A stretch of 53,785 bases of DNA from Cytophagaceae bacterium (GCA_947460975.1 CANHGO010000007.1:1-53785), one strand, 5' to 3'. Counted from the stretch's first letter, positions 7,287 through 15,792 are shown. The notes: generated by a model not told the origin, from the sequence alone. Program-made: numbers and translations.

Positions 7287-7318
7287 AAAAATCGTTGAAT
7301 ATGGGTTGATTTTAAACG

Positions 7319-7345
7319 AAAAAAGTCACTATTTCTAGTGACTTT
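7319..7345 (-). terminator. Terminator of tRNA-Asn
   Basis: On the minus strand AAAGTCACTA pairs perfectly with TAGTGACTTT across a GAAA loop (10 bp) and runs into a T tract. It lies 9 bp beyond the tRNA 3' end, so it should end the tRNA transcript. Confidence 0.85.
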
Positions 7346-7353
7346 CTTGTTTG

Positions 7354-7427
7354 CTCCCTCTCCTGGGCTCGAACCAGGGACCCCATGATTAACAGTCATG
7401 TGCTCTAACCAACTGAGCTAAGAAGGA
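7354..7427 (-). tRNA. tRNA-Asn(GTT)
   Basis: On the minus strand a full cloverleaf can be folded. The acceptor 5' strand TCCTTCT pairs with AGAGGGA; the D-arm contains AGCTCAGTTGGTTAGAGC; the anticodon arm ATGACTGTTAATCAT has GTT in the loop; the T-arm reads CCTGGTTCGAGCCCAGG. The discriminator is G, as expected for Asn. CCA is not encoded. The 3' end faces the metal island, the usual orientation for integration into a tRNA. Confidence 0.96.
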
Positions 7428-7455
7428 GTTTGTCCTTAACGGGAATGCAAAAATA

Positions 7456-7488
7456 GGGGGCTAATTCCTTAAATGCAAGATAGCCCCC
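7456..7488. terminator. Bidirectional terminator between the efflux operon and tRNA-Asn
   Basis: GGGGGCTA (7456-7463) pairs with TAGCCCCC (7481-7488) across a 17-nt loop. Seven T follow on the plus strand (from 7491) and an A/T-rich TATTTTTG follows on the minus strand. It ends the leftward TolC-fusion protein transcript before the tRNA. Confidence 0.8.
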
Positions 7489-7501
7489 CGTTTTTTTCAA
7501 T

Positions 7502-8902
7502 TTATTTCTTGTCTGCGCTACGATCCGCCGACTTTATTTCCTTTTTCTTCACCTTGTCCCCTTCCTTCAACTTCTTCGCAACCGTTGCATACGGGCCAGA
7601 AATGATTTCTTGGCCTTCATTTAAGCCCGAGATAATCTCAATGTTATCAAAATCCGAAATGCCTGTCTTCACTTGTATTTGCTTCACTTGGCCCTTCTCC
7701 ATGATAAAAACAACCTCTTTCGTGTTTTCCTTCCTGCGCTTAGCCGTATTGGCGTCCTCCTGTGTAACAGCTGTCGCACCATTTTTGGCCATAGCATCCT
7801 CTTTTACCTCTTCTGTTTTAGCCCCAATCTCTCGGGTAGTAACCGCTGACAACGGAACCGTTAATATTTGATCTTTTCTATTCGTCAAAATCTCAACCGA
7901 TGCCGTCATCCCAGGTTTTAACGGATATGATAATTTGCCCTTAATTAAATCGCTATACGAGCTACGTAAAATACGAATCTTCACCTCAAACTCCGTCACC
8001 GCATCCGTAGACATAGATGCCGCACCTGATGAATTTGCCGAACTCGCTATCTCATACACCAAACCCTTAAACTTGCGCTCCGAGGAAGAAAATGCATCCA
8101 CGTCAATCATCACCGTATCACCCAAACTTACCCTCGTAATATCATTCTCATTCACATTAACCCGAACCTCCATGTTATTCAAATTCGCAATCCGCAACAT
8201 CTCCGTTCCCGCCATCTGCGACGTTCCCACCACACGTTCGCCCAATTCCACGTTCAACTTCGAAATGATGCCGCTCTGTGGCGCATAAATCGTCGTCTTT
8301 GTTAAATTAGTCCGCGCCTCCTTTAGCGCCGCCTCCGAACTCTTTACATTAAAATTTGCCGCTTTCACATTCGCCTTTGCCGCCTCTAAATCCTGCTTGG
8401 CCACTAAGTATGCCGACTGGAACTGATCAAAGTCCGCATCCGAAATCACCTTATCATTATGCAATTTTACATTTCGGTCAAAATCAATTTTTGACTTACT
8501 TAATCTTGCTTCACTTTGTGCCAATACCGCCTTGCTTTGCTCCGTACTTGCCTTCATCGCATTGACCTGCGCCTCCGCACGAGCCAATAAACTCACATAG
8601 TTATCCGGACGTATCTTCAAAATTTCTTGGCCCACCACCACAGAATCGCCCTCTGCCACATTCAAAGACACAATCTCCCCCGACACATCCGGTGAAACTT
8701 TCACCTCCACCTCAGGCTGTATCTTTCCCGAAGCCGAAACTTTTTCAATAATTGTTGCTTTAGCCGCCTTTGTTAATTCCACCTCCGTAGGCTCCACCTT
8801 TCCGATCCATTCCATCTTCTTGGCCAACCCTAAGCCTCCCAAAATTACTACGACCGCCACTGCGATGATAATCCACGTTTTTTTACTATTCTTTGTTGCC
8901 AT
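7502..8902 (-). CDS. Periplasmic membrane fusion protein of a tripartite efflux pump (MacA/HlyD type)
   Basis: 466 residues from the ATG at 8902; in-frame ATGs at 8917 and 8947 are alternatives, but MATKNSKKTWIIIAVAVVVI gives the usual short cytoplasmic start plus one membrane anchor. Domains follow in order: lipoyl-like half (VSPDVSGEIVSLNVAEGDSV), long helical hairpin rich in Ala/Lys/Gln (~110-200), second lipoyl half (IYAPQSGIISKLNVELGERV), beta-barrel, and membrane-proximal domain with an unusual Ala/Lys-rich insertion (AKNGATAVTQEDANTAKRR) near 375. It would link an inner-membrane transporter to TolC. It is downstream of the tolC-like gene, but no MacB-type permease is encoded in view. 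Confidence 0.88.
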   Translation of the reverse strand: MATKNSKKTWIIIAVAVVVILGGLGLAKKMEWIGKVEPTEVELTKAAKATIIEKVSASGKIQPEVEVKVSPDVSGEIVSLNVAEGDSVVVGQEILKIRPDNYVSLLARAEAQVNAMKASTEQSKAVLAQSEARLSKSKIDFDRNVKLHNDKVISDADFDQFQSAYLVAKQDLEAAKANVKAANFNVKSSEAALKEARTNLTKTTIYAPQSGIISKLNVELGERVVGTSQMAGTEMLRIANLNNMEVRVNVNENDITRVSLGDTVMIDVDAFSSSERKFKGLVYEIASSANSSGAASMSTDAVTEFEVKIRILRSSYSDLIKGKLSYPLKPGMTASVEILTNRKDQILTVPLSAVTTREIGAKTEEVKEDAMAKNGATAVTQEDANTAKRRKENTKEVVFIMEKGQVKQIQVKTGISDFDNIEIISGLNEGQEIISGPYATVAKKLKEGDKVKKKEIKSADRSADKK

Positions 8903-8956
8903 AATTTTTTGATTCATAGAAAGCCACTTTACGCGCCAGCCTACCATTTTATATTT

Positions 8957-9018
8957 TAAACCTATTATTTATTACCTATTACTTTTTACCTATTACCTAA
9001 ACCCTATTTACCTATTGC
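8957..9018. repeat. AT-rich intergenic repeat, ACCTATTA units
   Basis: The octamer ACCTATTA occurs at 8960, 8974 and 8988 (14-bp period), with a variant ACCTATTG at 9010, between the tolC-like gene and the fusion-protein gene. These are short imperfect tandem repeats. In the transcript (minus strand) they read TAATAGGT. No hairpin is obvious. Confidence 0.6.
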
Positions 9019-10476
9019 CTAAAATGTCAAACTCTTTCCTTGGTAAAAATCCAAAATCTTCGTCCTAAACACAAAATCATATTTGGCCTGAATCAAACTC
9101 AATTTCGCCTTGTCCAAATTTGTTTTCTGCAAATTATAACTTACAAAGTCAATCGTGCCTGCATTAAAGCGACTTTCCGAAGCCCTAAAAGATTCTTCTA
9201 ACGCAAATACTTGTACGTTCCCCGCCTCATATCTCTTCGCCGCATTTAACATATTTACATATGCCTGCTCTATATTTTGACGCAATGTTAATCGTGCGCG
9301 TTCCGCCTCTATCTCCAAATTCATGCGCTGTAAATTAGCCTGCGAAACCCGTGTCTTATTTAAATTTTTGGCAAAAATAGGAATGTTTAAATTCAACGAG
9401 ATGACCTTGTTTTGCGTATTATTCAATTGATCAAAATAACCAACCGTCGTGCCCTCCCCAAACTTCATCTGAGTCGTTGTGATTGGGTAATTTTGTCCCC
9501 CTATAGCTACATTACCTAAATTAACCGTCTGAGGGCCTAAAACTTCTATTGTTTTTAATGCGTTGGACTGATTCGCAGACCAGCTACCATTCAAGGAAAT
9601 ACTCGGCAAACGGAATGCTTTTGCTACTTCAATGCTTTTCGCCGCACCCTGAACACGGAAATCTGCTGCCCGAATTAATGGTTGGGACGATAACGCTTTC
9701 GTATATATATCGGCAATACTGACATCATAAGCCTTAGAACTTGGCACCGGAACCTGAATACGCTCCAGCTCAAATTGCTGAATACTAGAATCATTTAACA
9801 ACTGTAACAGCGTTAATTTATTAATATCCAAATTACTTTGAAACGTCACCAAGTTCGACTCCTCGTTGGCCAACTGCGCCTTCAAATCCAATAAGCTCGA
9901 ATTTGCTAATGACCCTGCACGCACTAACTTCTCTGTTCTTTCAATCTGTAATTTCGTAATATCCGTTTGAGTTTTAGCAATGCTCAATTGGTCTTCCGCA
10001 TTTAAAATAGACAAATACGACAGTGCCACCTGCAACGAAATATTTTCGCGAATAGACACCAAATCCTCCCTTGTCGCCTTTAAATTAAAATCACTCTGAG
10101 ATACACTGTTTTTTAATTGGCCCCCATTAAACAACAATACGTTGGCATTCAAGCCGACATTGTAATAATTGATGTTTCGCGAATCATACCCATTCGTGTA
10201 GGGATTAATCGAACGACCAAAACTCGCCGCCTGATTCATATTTCCATTCAAAGAAGGCAACTGATTATATTTCGCTTGTTGGTACGACAACTCCGCATTT
10301 TGCAAATTAACCTCATAGGACCTTACATTTAGATTATGCTGCAAGGCCGTCTCCACCGCCTGAGTTAATGTAAGTTTGGTTATTTTAGCATTTCCTTGAA
10401 TGGCCGTTTGGCTATTGCCAACAAATGGAACAGTTCCCATTAGGAAAAACAATATGGCTAATTTTTTTGTATTCAT
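9019..10476 (-). CDS. TolC-family outer membrane efflux protein
   Basis: 485 residues from the ATG at 10476; a TTG 9 bp upstream is less likely. There is a signal peptide (MNTKKLAILFFLMGTVPFVGNSQ), then two tandem OEP repeats with the long amphipathic helices of TolC: LTLTQAVETALQHNLNVRSYEVNLQNAEL at the start of repeat 1, and IYTKALSSQPLIRAADFRVQGAAKSIEVAK at the start of repeat 2. PSLNGNMNQAASFGRSINPYTNGY is the first barrel strand region. Length is typical. It forms the outer channel for the fusion protein encoded just downstream; both are read leftward as one operon. Confidence 0.92.
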   Translation of the reverse strand: MNTKKLAILFFLMGTVPFVGNSQTAIQGNAKITKLTLTQAVETALQHNLNVRSYEVNLQNAELSYQQAKYNQLPSLNGNMNQAASFGRSINPYTNGYDSRNINYYNVGLNANVLLFNGGQLKNSVSQSDFNLKATREDLVSIRENISLQVALSYLSILNAEDQLSIAKTQTDITKLQIERTEKLVRAGSLANSSLLDLKAQLANEESNLVTFQSNLDINKLTLLQLLNDSSIQQFELERIQVPVPSSKAYDVSIADIYTKALSSQPLIRAADFRVQGAAKSIEVAKAFRLPSISLNGSWSANQSNALKTIEVLGPQTVNLGNVAIGGQNYPITTTQMKFGEGTTVGYFDQLNNTQNKVISLNLNIPIFAKNLNKTRVSQANLQRMNLEIEAERARLTLRQNIEQAYVNMLNAAKRYEAGNVQVFALEESFRASESRFNAGTIDFVSYNLQKTNLDKAKLSLIQAKYDFVFRTKILDFYQGKSLTF

Positions 10477-10570
10477 CTCTTTCAATATATTTCTGCAATG
10501 TTACGAATTTTGACGTGCTCAAAAACTGATTTTTGGATAAACGGCAAGCAATCAGGATAAAAAGCCCTAT

Positions 10571-11257
10571 TTATTGAACTACTTGGTATCGCCTTTTGGC
10601 CTCTGCGCGTGAAAACGCATTAAAGTGCCACCATTCATATTCGATTGGCATAAATCCTGCAGCCTTCATTGCATTTCTTAGTATAAGCCGATTTTCGTAC
10701 GCCTTTTTTGACAATTTGTTGTTTGCCAAAAGCTCCTGCTCTTTGGAAGGATAAGCTAATTCACCAAAAAAATCAAACGTAGTTCCCATATCTAAAGCCT
10801 TTCCCTTTTCATCCGCCACGGTTAAATCAATCGCGCTACCATAATTATGAATGGAATGTTCCCGTGGATCAGCCACATAGTTTTTCCGGATATTAGGCGG
10901 ATATTGAGTCAAAGTATTCCATAAAATCCATTGGATCGATAAAGGTCTAGCCGCATCATAAATCAATAAATGATAGCCGGGCTTGTTGGCCTCCAATGAT
11001 TTTTGTGCCTTTTTCAGCATATCCACCACTTCTTTCTGTAAATATCCATGCTGCAAACAGCCATACACATCGCGTTTCATAAAATTATCTTGCGTCGCAT
11101 ATTTTAATTCGACCTTTACGCCAGGAGCTGCTTGGCTAACTTCCACTAATCCTTGCTTTCGCATCGCCGCTTCATACGAACAGTTTTGGGCCCGCGCTAT
11201 ATACGTCGCAGTCAAAGCAAAAAGAATAAATACAGGTAAGTTTGTCAATCGAATCAT
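10571..11257 (-). CDS. D-alanyl-D-alanine dipeptidase, VanX/DdpX type (peptidase M15D)
   Basis: 228 residues from ATG 11257; a TTG at 11290 would add 11 residues before the signal peptide and is rejected. A signal peptide (ending near ARAQ) is followed by the M15D domain. Visible zinc and catalytic motifs are SIHNYGSAIDLT (first His and Asp ligands) and YEWWHF (catalytic Glu and third ligand, His). The AARP motif is also present (YDAARPLSIQWILW). It cleaves D-Ala-D-Ala or similar muropeptide fragments, probably in the periplasm for wall recycling. It is divergent from the SpmAB fusion gene, with 55 bp between starts. Confidence 0.9.
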   Translation of the reverse strand: MIRLTNLPVFILFALTATYIARAQNCSYEAAMRKQGLVEVSQAAPGVKVELKYATQDNFMKRDVYGCLQHGYLQKEVVDMLKKAQKSLEANKPGYHLLIYDAARPLSIQWILWNTLTQYPPNIRKNYVADPREHSIHNYGSAIDLTVADEKGKALDMGTTFDFFGELAYPSKEQELLANNKLSKKAYENRLILRNAMKAAGFMPIEYEWWHFNAFSRAEAKRRYQVVQ

Positions 11258-11312
11258 CAGAAAATGTAGAATTTCCCTAAATTTAGCCAAAATTTATTAT
11301 TCCCTTTTTCAC

Positions 11313-12548
11313 ATGGCTTTAAATTGGATTTGGTTTTTGTTTTTTGGCGTCGCTTTTTTCGTAGCTATCATCCAATTTATATTTTTTGGTAACGCCGATA
11401 TTTTCAAAATTCTGGTCGACGGCATGTTTGATTCTGCCGAAATGGCTGTGATGAAAATCGCCCTACCTCTCGCCGGAGTCATGACTTTCTTTATGGGCAT
11501 TTTACAAATAGGGGAAAAAGCGGGAGCCATCCATTTTTTAGCCCGCCGAATTAAGCCCTTCTTTACCCGACTATTTCCTGAAATACCACAAGATCATCCC
11601 GTTCATGGCCAAATGATCATGAATTTTTCGGCTAATTTATTGGGCCTCGATAATGCCGCGACACCCTTTGGACTTAAGGCCATGCAAGGGCTGCAAGAAA
11701 TAAATCCCGTGAAAGATACGGCATCCAATGCCCAAATTATGTTTTTAGTTTTGCATAGCGCGGGACCCGTTTTAATCCCCTTGAGCATCATGGCGCAACG
11801 TGCCATTTATGGTGCTCAGGATGCTTCTGATGTGTTTATTCCCTGTTTGATGGCGACCTATGCCACCACCATGACGGGTTTGATTGTTGTTTCCATCAAG
11901 CAAAAAATTAAGCTTTTTGAACCCGTGCTTTTTGCTTGGATCTCCGGCCTAACTTTATTTTTGGGAGGGATATTGTGGTACTTTAGCCAGTTGCCAAAAG
12001 AGTCCATCGAGATTCAATCCAAAGTCTTTAGCAATGGGATTTTATTTCTATTAATCTTTTCTTTTATCGCGGCCGCCTTTCGGAAAAAGATAGACATTTT
12101 TGGAACCTTTGTCGAGGGCGCCAAAGGCGGATTCGAAACCTCCGTTAAAATCATTCCTTACCTAGTGGGGATGTTGGTCGCCATCTCCTGCCTCCGCAAC
12201 TCGGGCGCACTCGGATTTGTCGTGGATGGAATGAAGTGGCTTGTCGCACAAACGAGCTTAGATAATCGATTTACCGACGCGATGCCCACGGCTCTTTTGC
12301 ATCCCATTAGTGGAAGTGGATCCCGCGCCATGATGATCGACACGATGAAAACCTTCGGGCCCGATTCGTTTGTGGGAAGGCTTGCCTGTGTATTTCAAGG
12401 ATCCGCTGAGACTATTTTGTATGTGGTGGCACTTTATTTCGGCTCAGTACAAGTAAAAAATATTCGCTACACGTTGTGGGCAGGTTTGTTTGCAGACCTC
12501 GTGGGAATCATTACAGCTGTAGGTGTGAGTTACCTGTTTTTTGGGTAA
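11313..12548 (+). CDS. Fused SpmA-SpmB nucleoside-recognition (Gate) membrane protein
   Basis: 411 residues starting at MALNWIWFLFFGVAFFVAI. The frame is open much further upstream, but that part overlaps the dipeptidase gene on the other strand. Residues 1-~205 correspond to SpmA (NFSANLLGLDNAATPFGLKAMQ, a strong family signature). Residues ~230-411 correspond to SpmB (GAKGGFETSVKIIPYLVGMLVAISCLRNSGA; HPISGSGSRAMMID). There are about ten predicted membrane helices. In Bacillus the separate SpmA and SpmB act in spore core dehydration; in non-sporulating bacteria the role is unknown. It converges with wzi (3-bp gap). Confidence 0.9.
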   Translation: MALNWIWFLFFGVAFFVAIIQFIFFGNADIFKILVDGMFDSAEMAVMKIALPLAGVMTFFMGILQIGEKAGAIHFLARRIKPFFTRLFPEIPQDHPVHGQMIMNFSANLLGLDNAATPFGLKAMQGLQEINPVKDTASNAQIMFLVLHSAGPVLIPLSIMAQRAIYGAQDASDVFIPCLMATYATTMTGLIVVSIKQKIKLFEPVLFAWISGLTLFLGGILWYFSQLPKESIEIQSKVFSNGILFLLIFSFIAAAFRKKIDIFGTFVEGAKGGFETSVKIIPYLVGMLVAISCLRNSGALGFVVDGMKWLVAQTSLDNRFTDAMPTALLHPISGSGSRAMMIDTMKTFGPDSFVGRLACVFQGSAETILYVVALYFGSVQVKNIRYTLWAGLFADLVGIITAVGVSYLFFG

Positions 12549-12551
12549 TGA

Positions 12552-14015
12552 TTATTGAATCGGAAGTGATAGAGTGAAATTTCCCCCCACTAAATCTTTT
12601 TTCCAAGAACCCATATCGGCGCCAATATTAGCAGATAAAAATGCGTCTTGTCCAAAGACAAAAATTTGGCGTTGCCACTGAAGCCCAACGGCCAATTGCT
12701 TTTTAACAGGTACATATTCAGAATAAAAATTTCCATGCGAATTGGTCAAACTTCCCCTAAATACGAGGCGATTTTCTCCAATCATGGCTTCGGCTCCTAC
12801 ATAAAAAGTTTCAACCCGATTATTATCAAAAAATACATCTTTAGATGCGTTTAAATCCGTTTCAGAATCTAAGGTCATTAATGGCGTTCCCATGCCCTTG
12901 CCTAAATAAGTCCAGCCCTCTCGGTAAACACCATTATTCTGATAATTATCAAATCCGCGAATATTATTTGTATAGCCAAAGGTCGTTCCTCCTTGCGAAG
13001 TAGAGTTAAAATATTCTAGGACTATTTTTAATAAGCCCCTTTTGCGCTTCGTATTATACGAAATACCATGTAAACCATCCGTTATATTGTTTCCATAATA
13101 TAAAGATCCGTCCTCATAATAACTTTGTCGATATAAAAAGAATTTGCCCAATCTTCCATCAATCTCCATGCCTACATCCAAAGTTCCTAGATGATTCCCC
13201 AATCGATTCCAGCCATCATTAACACCATATTTCGCAGTGTCACCTTCCGTTGCCATGGACCTAGCCAAAACAACATAGGCATAATCCCTTAAGCTCGAGG
13301 CAATCTTGCCATTGCGGGCCAACTGGTTCGTTGGGTCGGGGAATTTTAATGTTCCACCCCACTGAACTTGGTGTGTAAAGCCCCCATAAAATTTTATACT
13401 GGCATTTGGCTTACCGATACGGCCATAAAAAGACTTTTGATGCAAGTAAAAATTATCTACATCGGTACGTTTATTATCAAAAATACCATGAACATAGTTT
13501 CCCTTAAAGCCTAAATAACCTCCTAAAAAATCAGGATGCCAATATTCATTCACCACGATTTCAAGCTTTGGCATAGGCAACGCATTTCCAGAATAGACGA
13601 AAGAACCCGAACTTAAAGTCGAGTCCATCAAACCTTGAATGTACTTTTTTCTTCCTGCCGACAACTCAAATATGCCCCATTTTCCTTTCAAATACGCCTC
13701 TTGGACTAATAAATCCGCTTTCGTTTCCCCCAGGTTTAACCTCCCTGAAGCCCCAAAACCCCAATCCAACTTTTTCCCTTTTCGGTATTCTATGTACGTT
13801 GACCCACCCACGTTAACATAATTCTCTTCCGTAGGAACAGCGCCAAATTGATTCGCCCTAAGCCAAAAAGGGGTGTAATTGCTAGATGAAAAACCTCCGC
13901 CAAATGAGAAAATAGGCGCAGTGGCCCTTTGGCCAAAAACAGAAAAACTGAAAATACACAGGATCGCAAAAACACCCACAACCATCACCACATTACCTTT
14001 TGCTTTTTGAAACAT
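12552..14015 (-). CDS. wzi: Wzi-family capsule assembly outer membrane protein
   Basis: 487 residues with an N-terminal signal anchor (VFAILCIFSFSVFGQ), then an 18-strand-type barrel of the capsule_assem_Wzi family. Visible signals are TPFWLRANQFGAVPTEENYVN, the family opening, and repeated aromatic strands such as LGKFFLYRQSYYEDGSLYYGNN and GLHGISYNTKRKRGLLKIVLEYF. In E. coli Wzi binds capsule polymer at the surface. It is the last gene of the gmd-dehydrogenase-upxY-wzi set and ends 3 bp from the converging spmAB gene, so the operon ends here. Confidence 0.88.
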   Translation of the reverse strand: MFQKAKGNVVMVVGVFAILCIFSFSVFGQRATAPIFSFGGGFSSSNYTPFWLRANQFGAVPTEENYVNVGGSTYIEYRKGKKLDWGFGASGRLNLGETKADLLVQEAYLKGKWGIFELSAGRKKYIQGLMDSTLSSGSFVYSGNALPMPKLEIVVNEYWHPDFLGGYLGFKGNYVHGIFDNKRTDVDNFYLHQKSFYGRIGKPNASIKFYGGFTHQVQWGGTLKFPDPTNQLARNGKIASSLRDYAYVVLARSMATEGDTAKYGVNDGWNRLGNHLGTLDVGMEIDGRLGKFFLYRQSYYEDGSLYYGNNITDGLHGISYNTKRKRGLLKIVLEYFNSTSQGGTTFGYTNNIRGFDNYQNNGVYREGWTYLGKGMGTPLMTLDSETDLNASKDVFFDNNRVETFYVGAEAMIGENRLVFRGSLTNSHGNFYSEYVPVKKQLAVGLQWQRQIFVFGQDAFLSANIGADMGSWKKDLVGGNFTLSLPIQ

Positions 14016-14048
14016 CCTTTTTATTAAAAATCAAATATATAAAATTTA

Positions 14049-14525
14049 TCAATGACTTAAATTAGCCACCAATTCAAATCCCAAACTATCAATACGTAAA
14101 CGAACCTCGTTCTTGTTTTTTAATCCCATCACTTCCGCAGTCTGTCCTTTCAGTGGCCCTGTGTCAATCGTGATGAAATCACCTACTTTCACCGCGGTGT
14201 CGCCTATGACCGAGACCTCCATATGATCCGATAAAAATTGTTGGATCGCTAAAATTTCCGCATCCTGCACCACCGCAGGTTTGTGCAACCAATACACAAA
14301 ATTAACCACGCCAAAAGTTTTTCTCACCGTGGCCCCCTGTGTAACTAAATCGATGTTCACGAAGACATAGGAACGAAATAAAACCTCTTCCACAATCTTT
14401 TTCCGATCCGACCACTGTTTTTTGCGTTTGGTTACGGGGCAATAACTCTCTATTCCAGCTTCTTGCAATCTCAAAGAAACCTTTTTCTCCATCCGAGATT
14501 TTGTATATACCGCGTACCAAGCCAT
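14049..14525 (-). CDS. UpxY/RfaH-type transcription antiterminator (NusG paralogue)
   Basis: 158 residues. The NGN domain starts at MAWYAVYTKSRMEKKVSLRLQEAGIESYCPV and includes FRSYVFVNIDL; a C-terminal KOW motif follows (VKVGDFITIDTGPLKGQTAEVMGLK). In Bacteroides, UpxY proteins keep RNA polymerase from stopping early in long polysaccharide operons and usually sit at the operon start. Here it is third of four genes, 11 bp after the dehydrogenase. That suggests a rearranged or small locus, or action on a polysaccharide cluster elsewhere. Confidence 0.92.
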   Translation of the reverse strand: MAWYAVYTKSRMEKKVSLRLQEAGIESYCPVTKRKKQWSDRKKIVEEVLFRSYVFVNIDLVTQGATVRKTFGVVNFVYWLHKPAVVQDAEILAIQQFLSDHMEVSVIGDTAVKVGDFITIDTGPLKGQTAEVMGLKNKNEVRLRIDSLGFELVANLSH

Positions 14526-14536
14526 TCATTCTTAAT

Positions 14537-15790
14537 TTATAACCTTGCGTCAACCAAAGTTCTGTCCAATACTGATTTAATGTCAAAAATAATTCCATTT
14601 TCGGCCTTCAGGCTCGTATACGGCAAATTTAAAAACTCCTGGTGCGCCACCGTCAACACAATCGCATCATATTGGGCCCCCAAATCAGCAACCAAATCAA
14701 TGCCATGCTCTTTTTTCACTTCGGCTTTATTAGCCCACGGATCATATACGTCCACTTCCATTCCAAAATCGCTCAACTCGCGATATATATCAACTACCCG
14801 CGAATTCCGAATATCGGGACAGTTTTCTTTAAAGGTAATGCCCAGCATCAAGGTCTTTGCACCCCCAATTTTTTTTCCTTTTTGAATTAATAATTTGACC
14901 AATTTATTCGCCACAAAAAGTCCCATATTGTCATTTACCCTTCGGCCCGACAATATAACCTGCGGATAATAACCCAAACTTTCCGATTTATGAAGCAAAT
15001 AATATGGATCCACCCCTATGCAGTGTCCACCCACTAACCCGGGTTTAAAATTTAGAAAATTCCACTTGGTCCCCGCCGCCTCTAATACCTCTGAGGTGTC
15101 TATTCCCATGCGATCAAATATTAAGGCCAACTCATTCACAAAGGAAATATTGACATCGCGCTGTGCATTTTCAATCGCCTTGCTCGCTTCAGCCACTTTG
15201 ATGGACGAAGCCTTATGAGTTCCTGCGACAATAATCGATCGATATAACTGATCCACCCAATCCGCAATTTCAGGCGTAGATCCCGAGGTTACTTTTTTGA
15301 TTTTCGTTAATGTATTTATTTTGTCGCCCGGATTAATCCGCTCCGGCGAATAGCCACAAAAGAAATCTTCGTTAAATTTTAATCCCGAACGCTTCTCTAG
15401 CACCGGAACACAGTCTTCCTCGGTACAACCCGGATAGACCGTTGATTCATAAATGATCACATCGCCCTTTTTCAACACACTTCCTATCATCTCAGAAGCC
15501 TTTAATAATGGCCCCAAATCTGGTTTTTTGAAGTGGTCAATGGGCGTGGGGACGGTTACAATGAACGTATTGCAGGCCGATAAATCGTTTAATTCGGATG
15601 AAAATTTTAACTGAGAAGAGGCTTTTAATTGGGCATCACTCACCTCCTGTGTACGATCGTATCCCCGATTTAACTCGGAAATACGCGTAGCGTCGATATC
15701 AAAACCTAGTGTAGGATATTTTTTTCCAAACTCCACTGCTAACGGAAAGCCCACATAGCCCAAACCTATAATCGCAATGGATGGATTCAT
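14537..15790 (-). CDS. UDP-N-acetyl-hexosamine/UDP-sugar 6-dehydrogenase (WbpA/WecC/TviB type)
   Basis: 417 residues. The N-terminal Rossmann fold begins IAIIGLGYVGFPLAVEFGKKY. A central helical dimer domain follows, with the catalytic cysteine in GLVGGHCIGVDPYYL, then a C-terminal UDP-binding domain (LMLGITFKENCPDIRNSRV). The order matches TviB/WbpA-type enzymes that oxidise UDP-GlcNAc or UDP-GalNAc to uronic acids, rather than plain UDP-glucose dehydrogenase; exact substrate cannot be read. It supplies an acidic sugar for the surface polymer. It follows gmd by 2 bp, so it is in the same operon. Confidence 0.9.
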   Translation of the reverse strand: MNPSIAIIGLGYVGFPLAVEFGKKYPTLGFDIDATRISELNRGYDRTQEVSDAQLKASSQLKFSSELNDLSACNTFIVTVPTPIDHFKKPDLGPLLKASEMIGSVLKKGDVIIYESTVYPGCTEEDCVPVLEKRSGLKFNEDFFCGYSPERINPGDKINTLTKIKKVTSGSTPEIADWVDQLYRSIIVAGTHKASSIKVAEASKAIENAQRDVNISFVNELALIFDRMGIDTSEVLEAAGTKWNFLNFKPGLVGGHCIGVDPYYLLHKSESLGYYPQVILSGRRVNDNMGLFVANKLVKLLIQKGKKIGGAKTLMLGITFKENCPDIRNSRVVDIYRELSDFGMEVDVYDPWANKAEVKKEHGIDLVADLGAQYDAIVLTVAHQEFLNLPYTSLKAENGIIFDIKSVLDRTLVDARL

Positions 15791-15792
15791 CT

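Larger units (their letters stand above)
6965..7353. other. Non-coding segment between the copper cassette and tRNA-Asn
   Basis: 389 bp without a credible gene. It should contain the promoter of the leftward copper cassette (no clear TAnnTTTG found) and holds most of the right junction copy (7124-7361), including the tRNA terminator, a tRNA T-arm-like fragment and the doubled GTGCCAAGA motif. The open frame across 7052-7399 on the minus strand runs through the tRNA itself and is not a gene. Confidence 0.7.
7124..7361 (-). repeat. Right copy of the tRNA-Asn junction sequence
   Basis: On the minus strand this runs: last bases of tRNA-Asn (GAGGGAGCA), terminator hairpin, CGTTTAAA, T-arm-like fragment, doubled GTGCCAAGAAT/TGCCAAGAG motif (7182-7211), and AAATTGGAGGtAGTA (7124-7138). 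It is the inverted partner of 999-1243 and marks the chromosomal edge of the island. The landmarks match well; the DNA between them has diverged. Confidence 0.75.

Noticed and set aside
1-7353. Integrase or transposase gene in the island
   Set aside because: I looked for tyrosine-recombinase and transposase motifs in all frames and found none. The island probably continues left of the window.
7052-7399. 115-residue open frame on the minus strand across the right junction copy
   Set aside because: It runs through the tRNA-Asn gene and its terminator, and the left copy is interrupted in the equivalent frame. It is an accidental frame.
10983-11312. 110-residue N-terminal extension of the SpmAB frame
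   Set aside because: It lies antisense to the dipeptidase gene and has no family similarity. The membrane protein starts cleanly at 11313.
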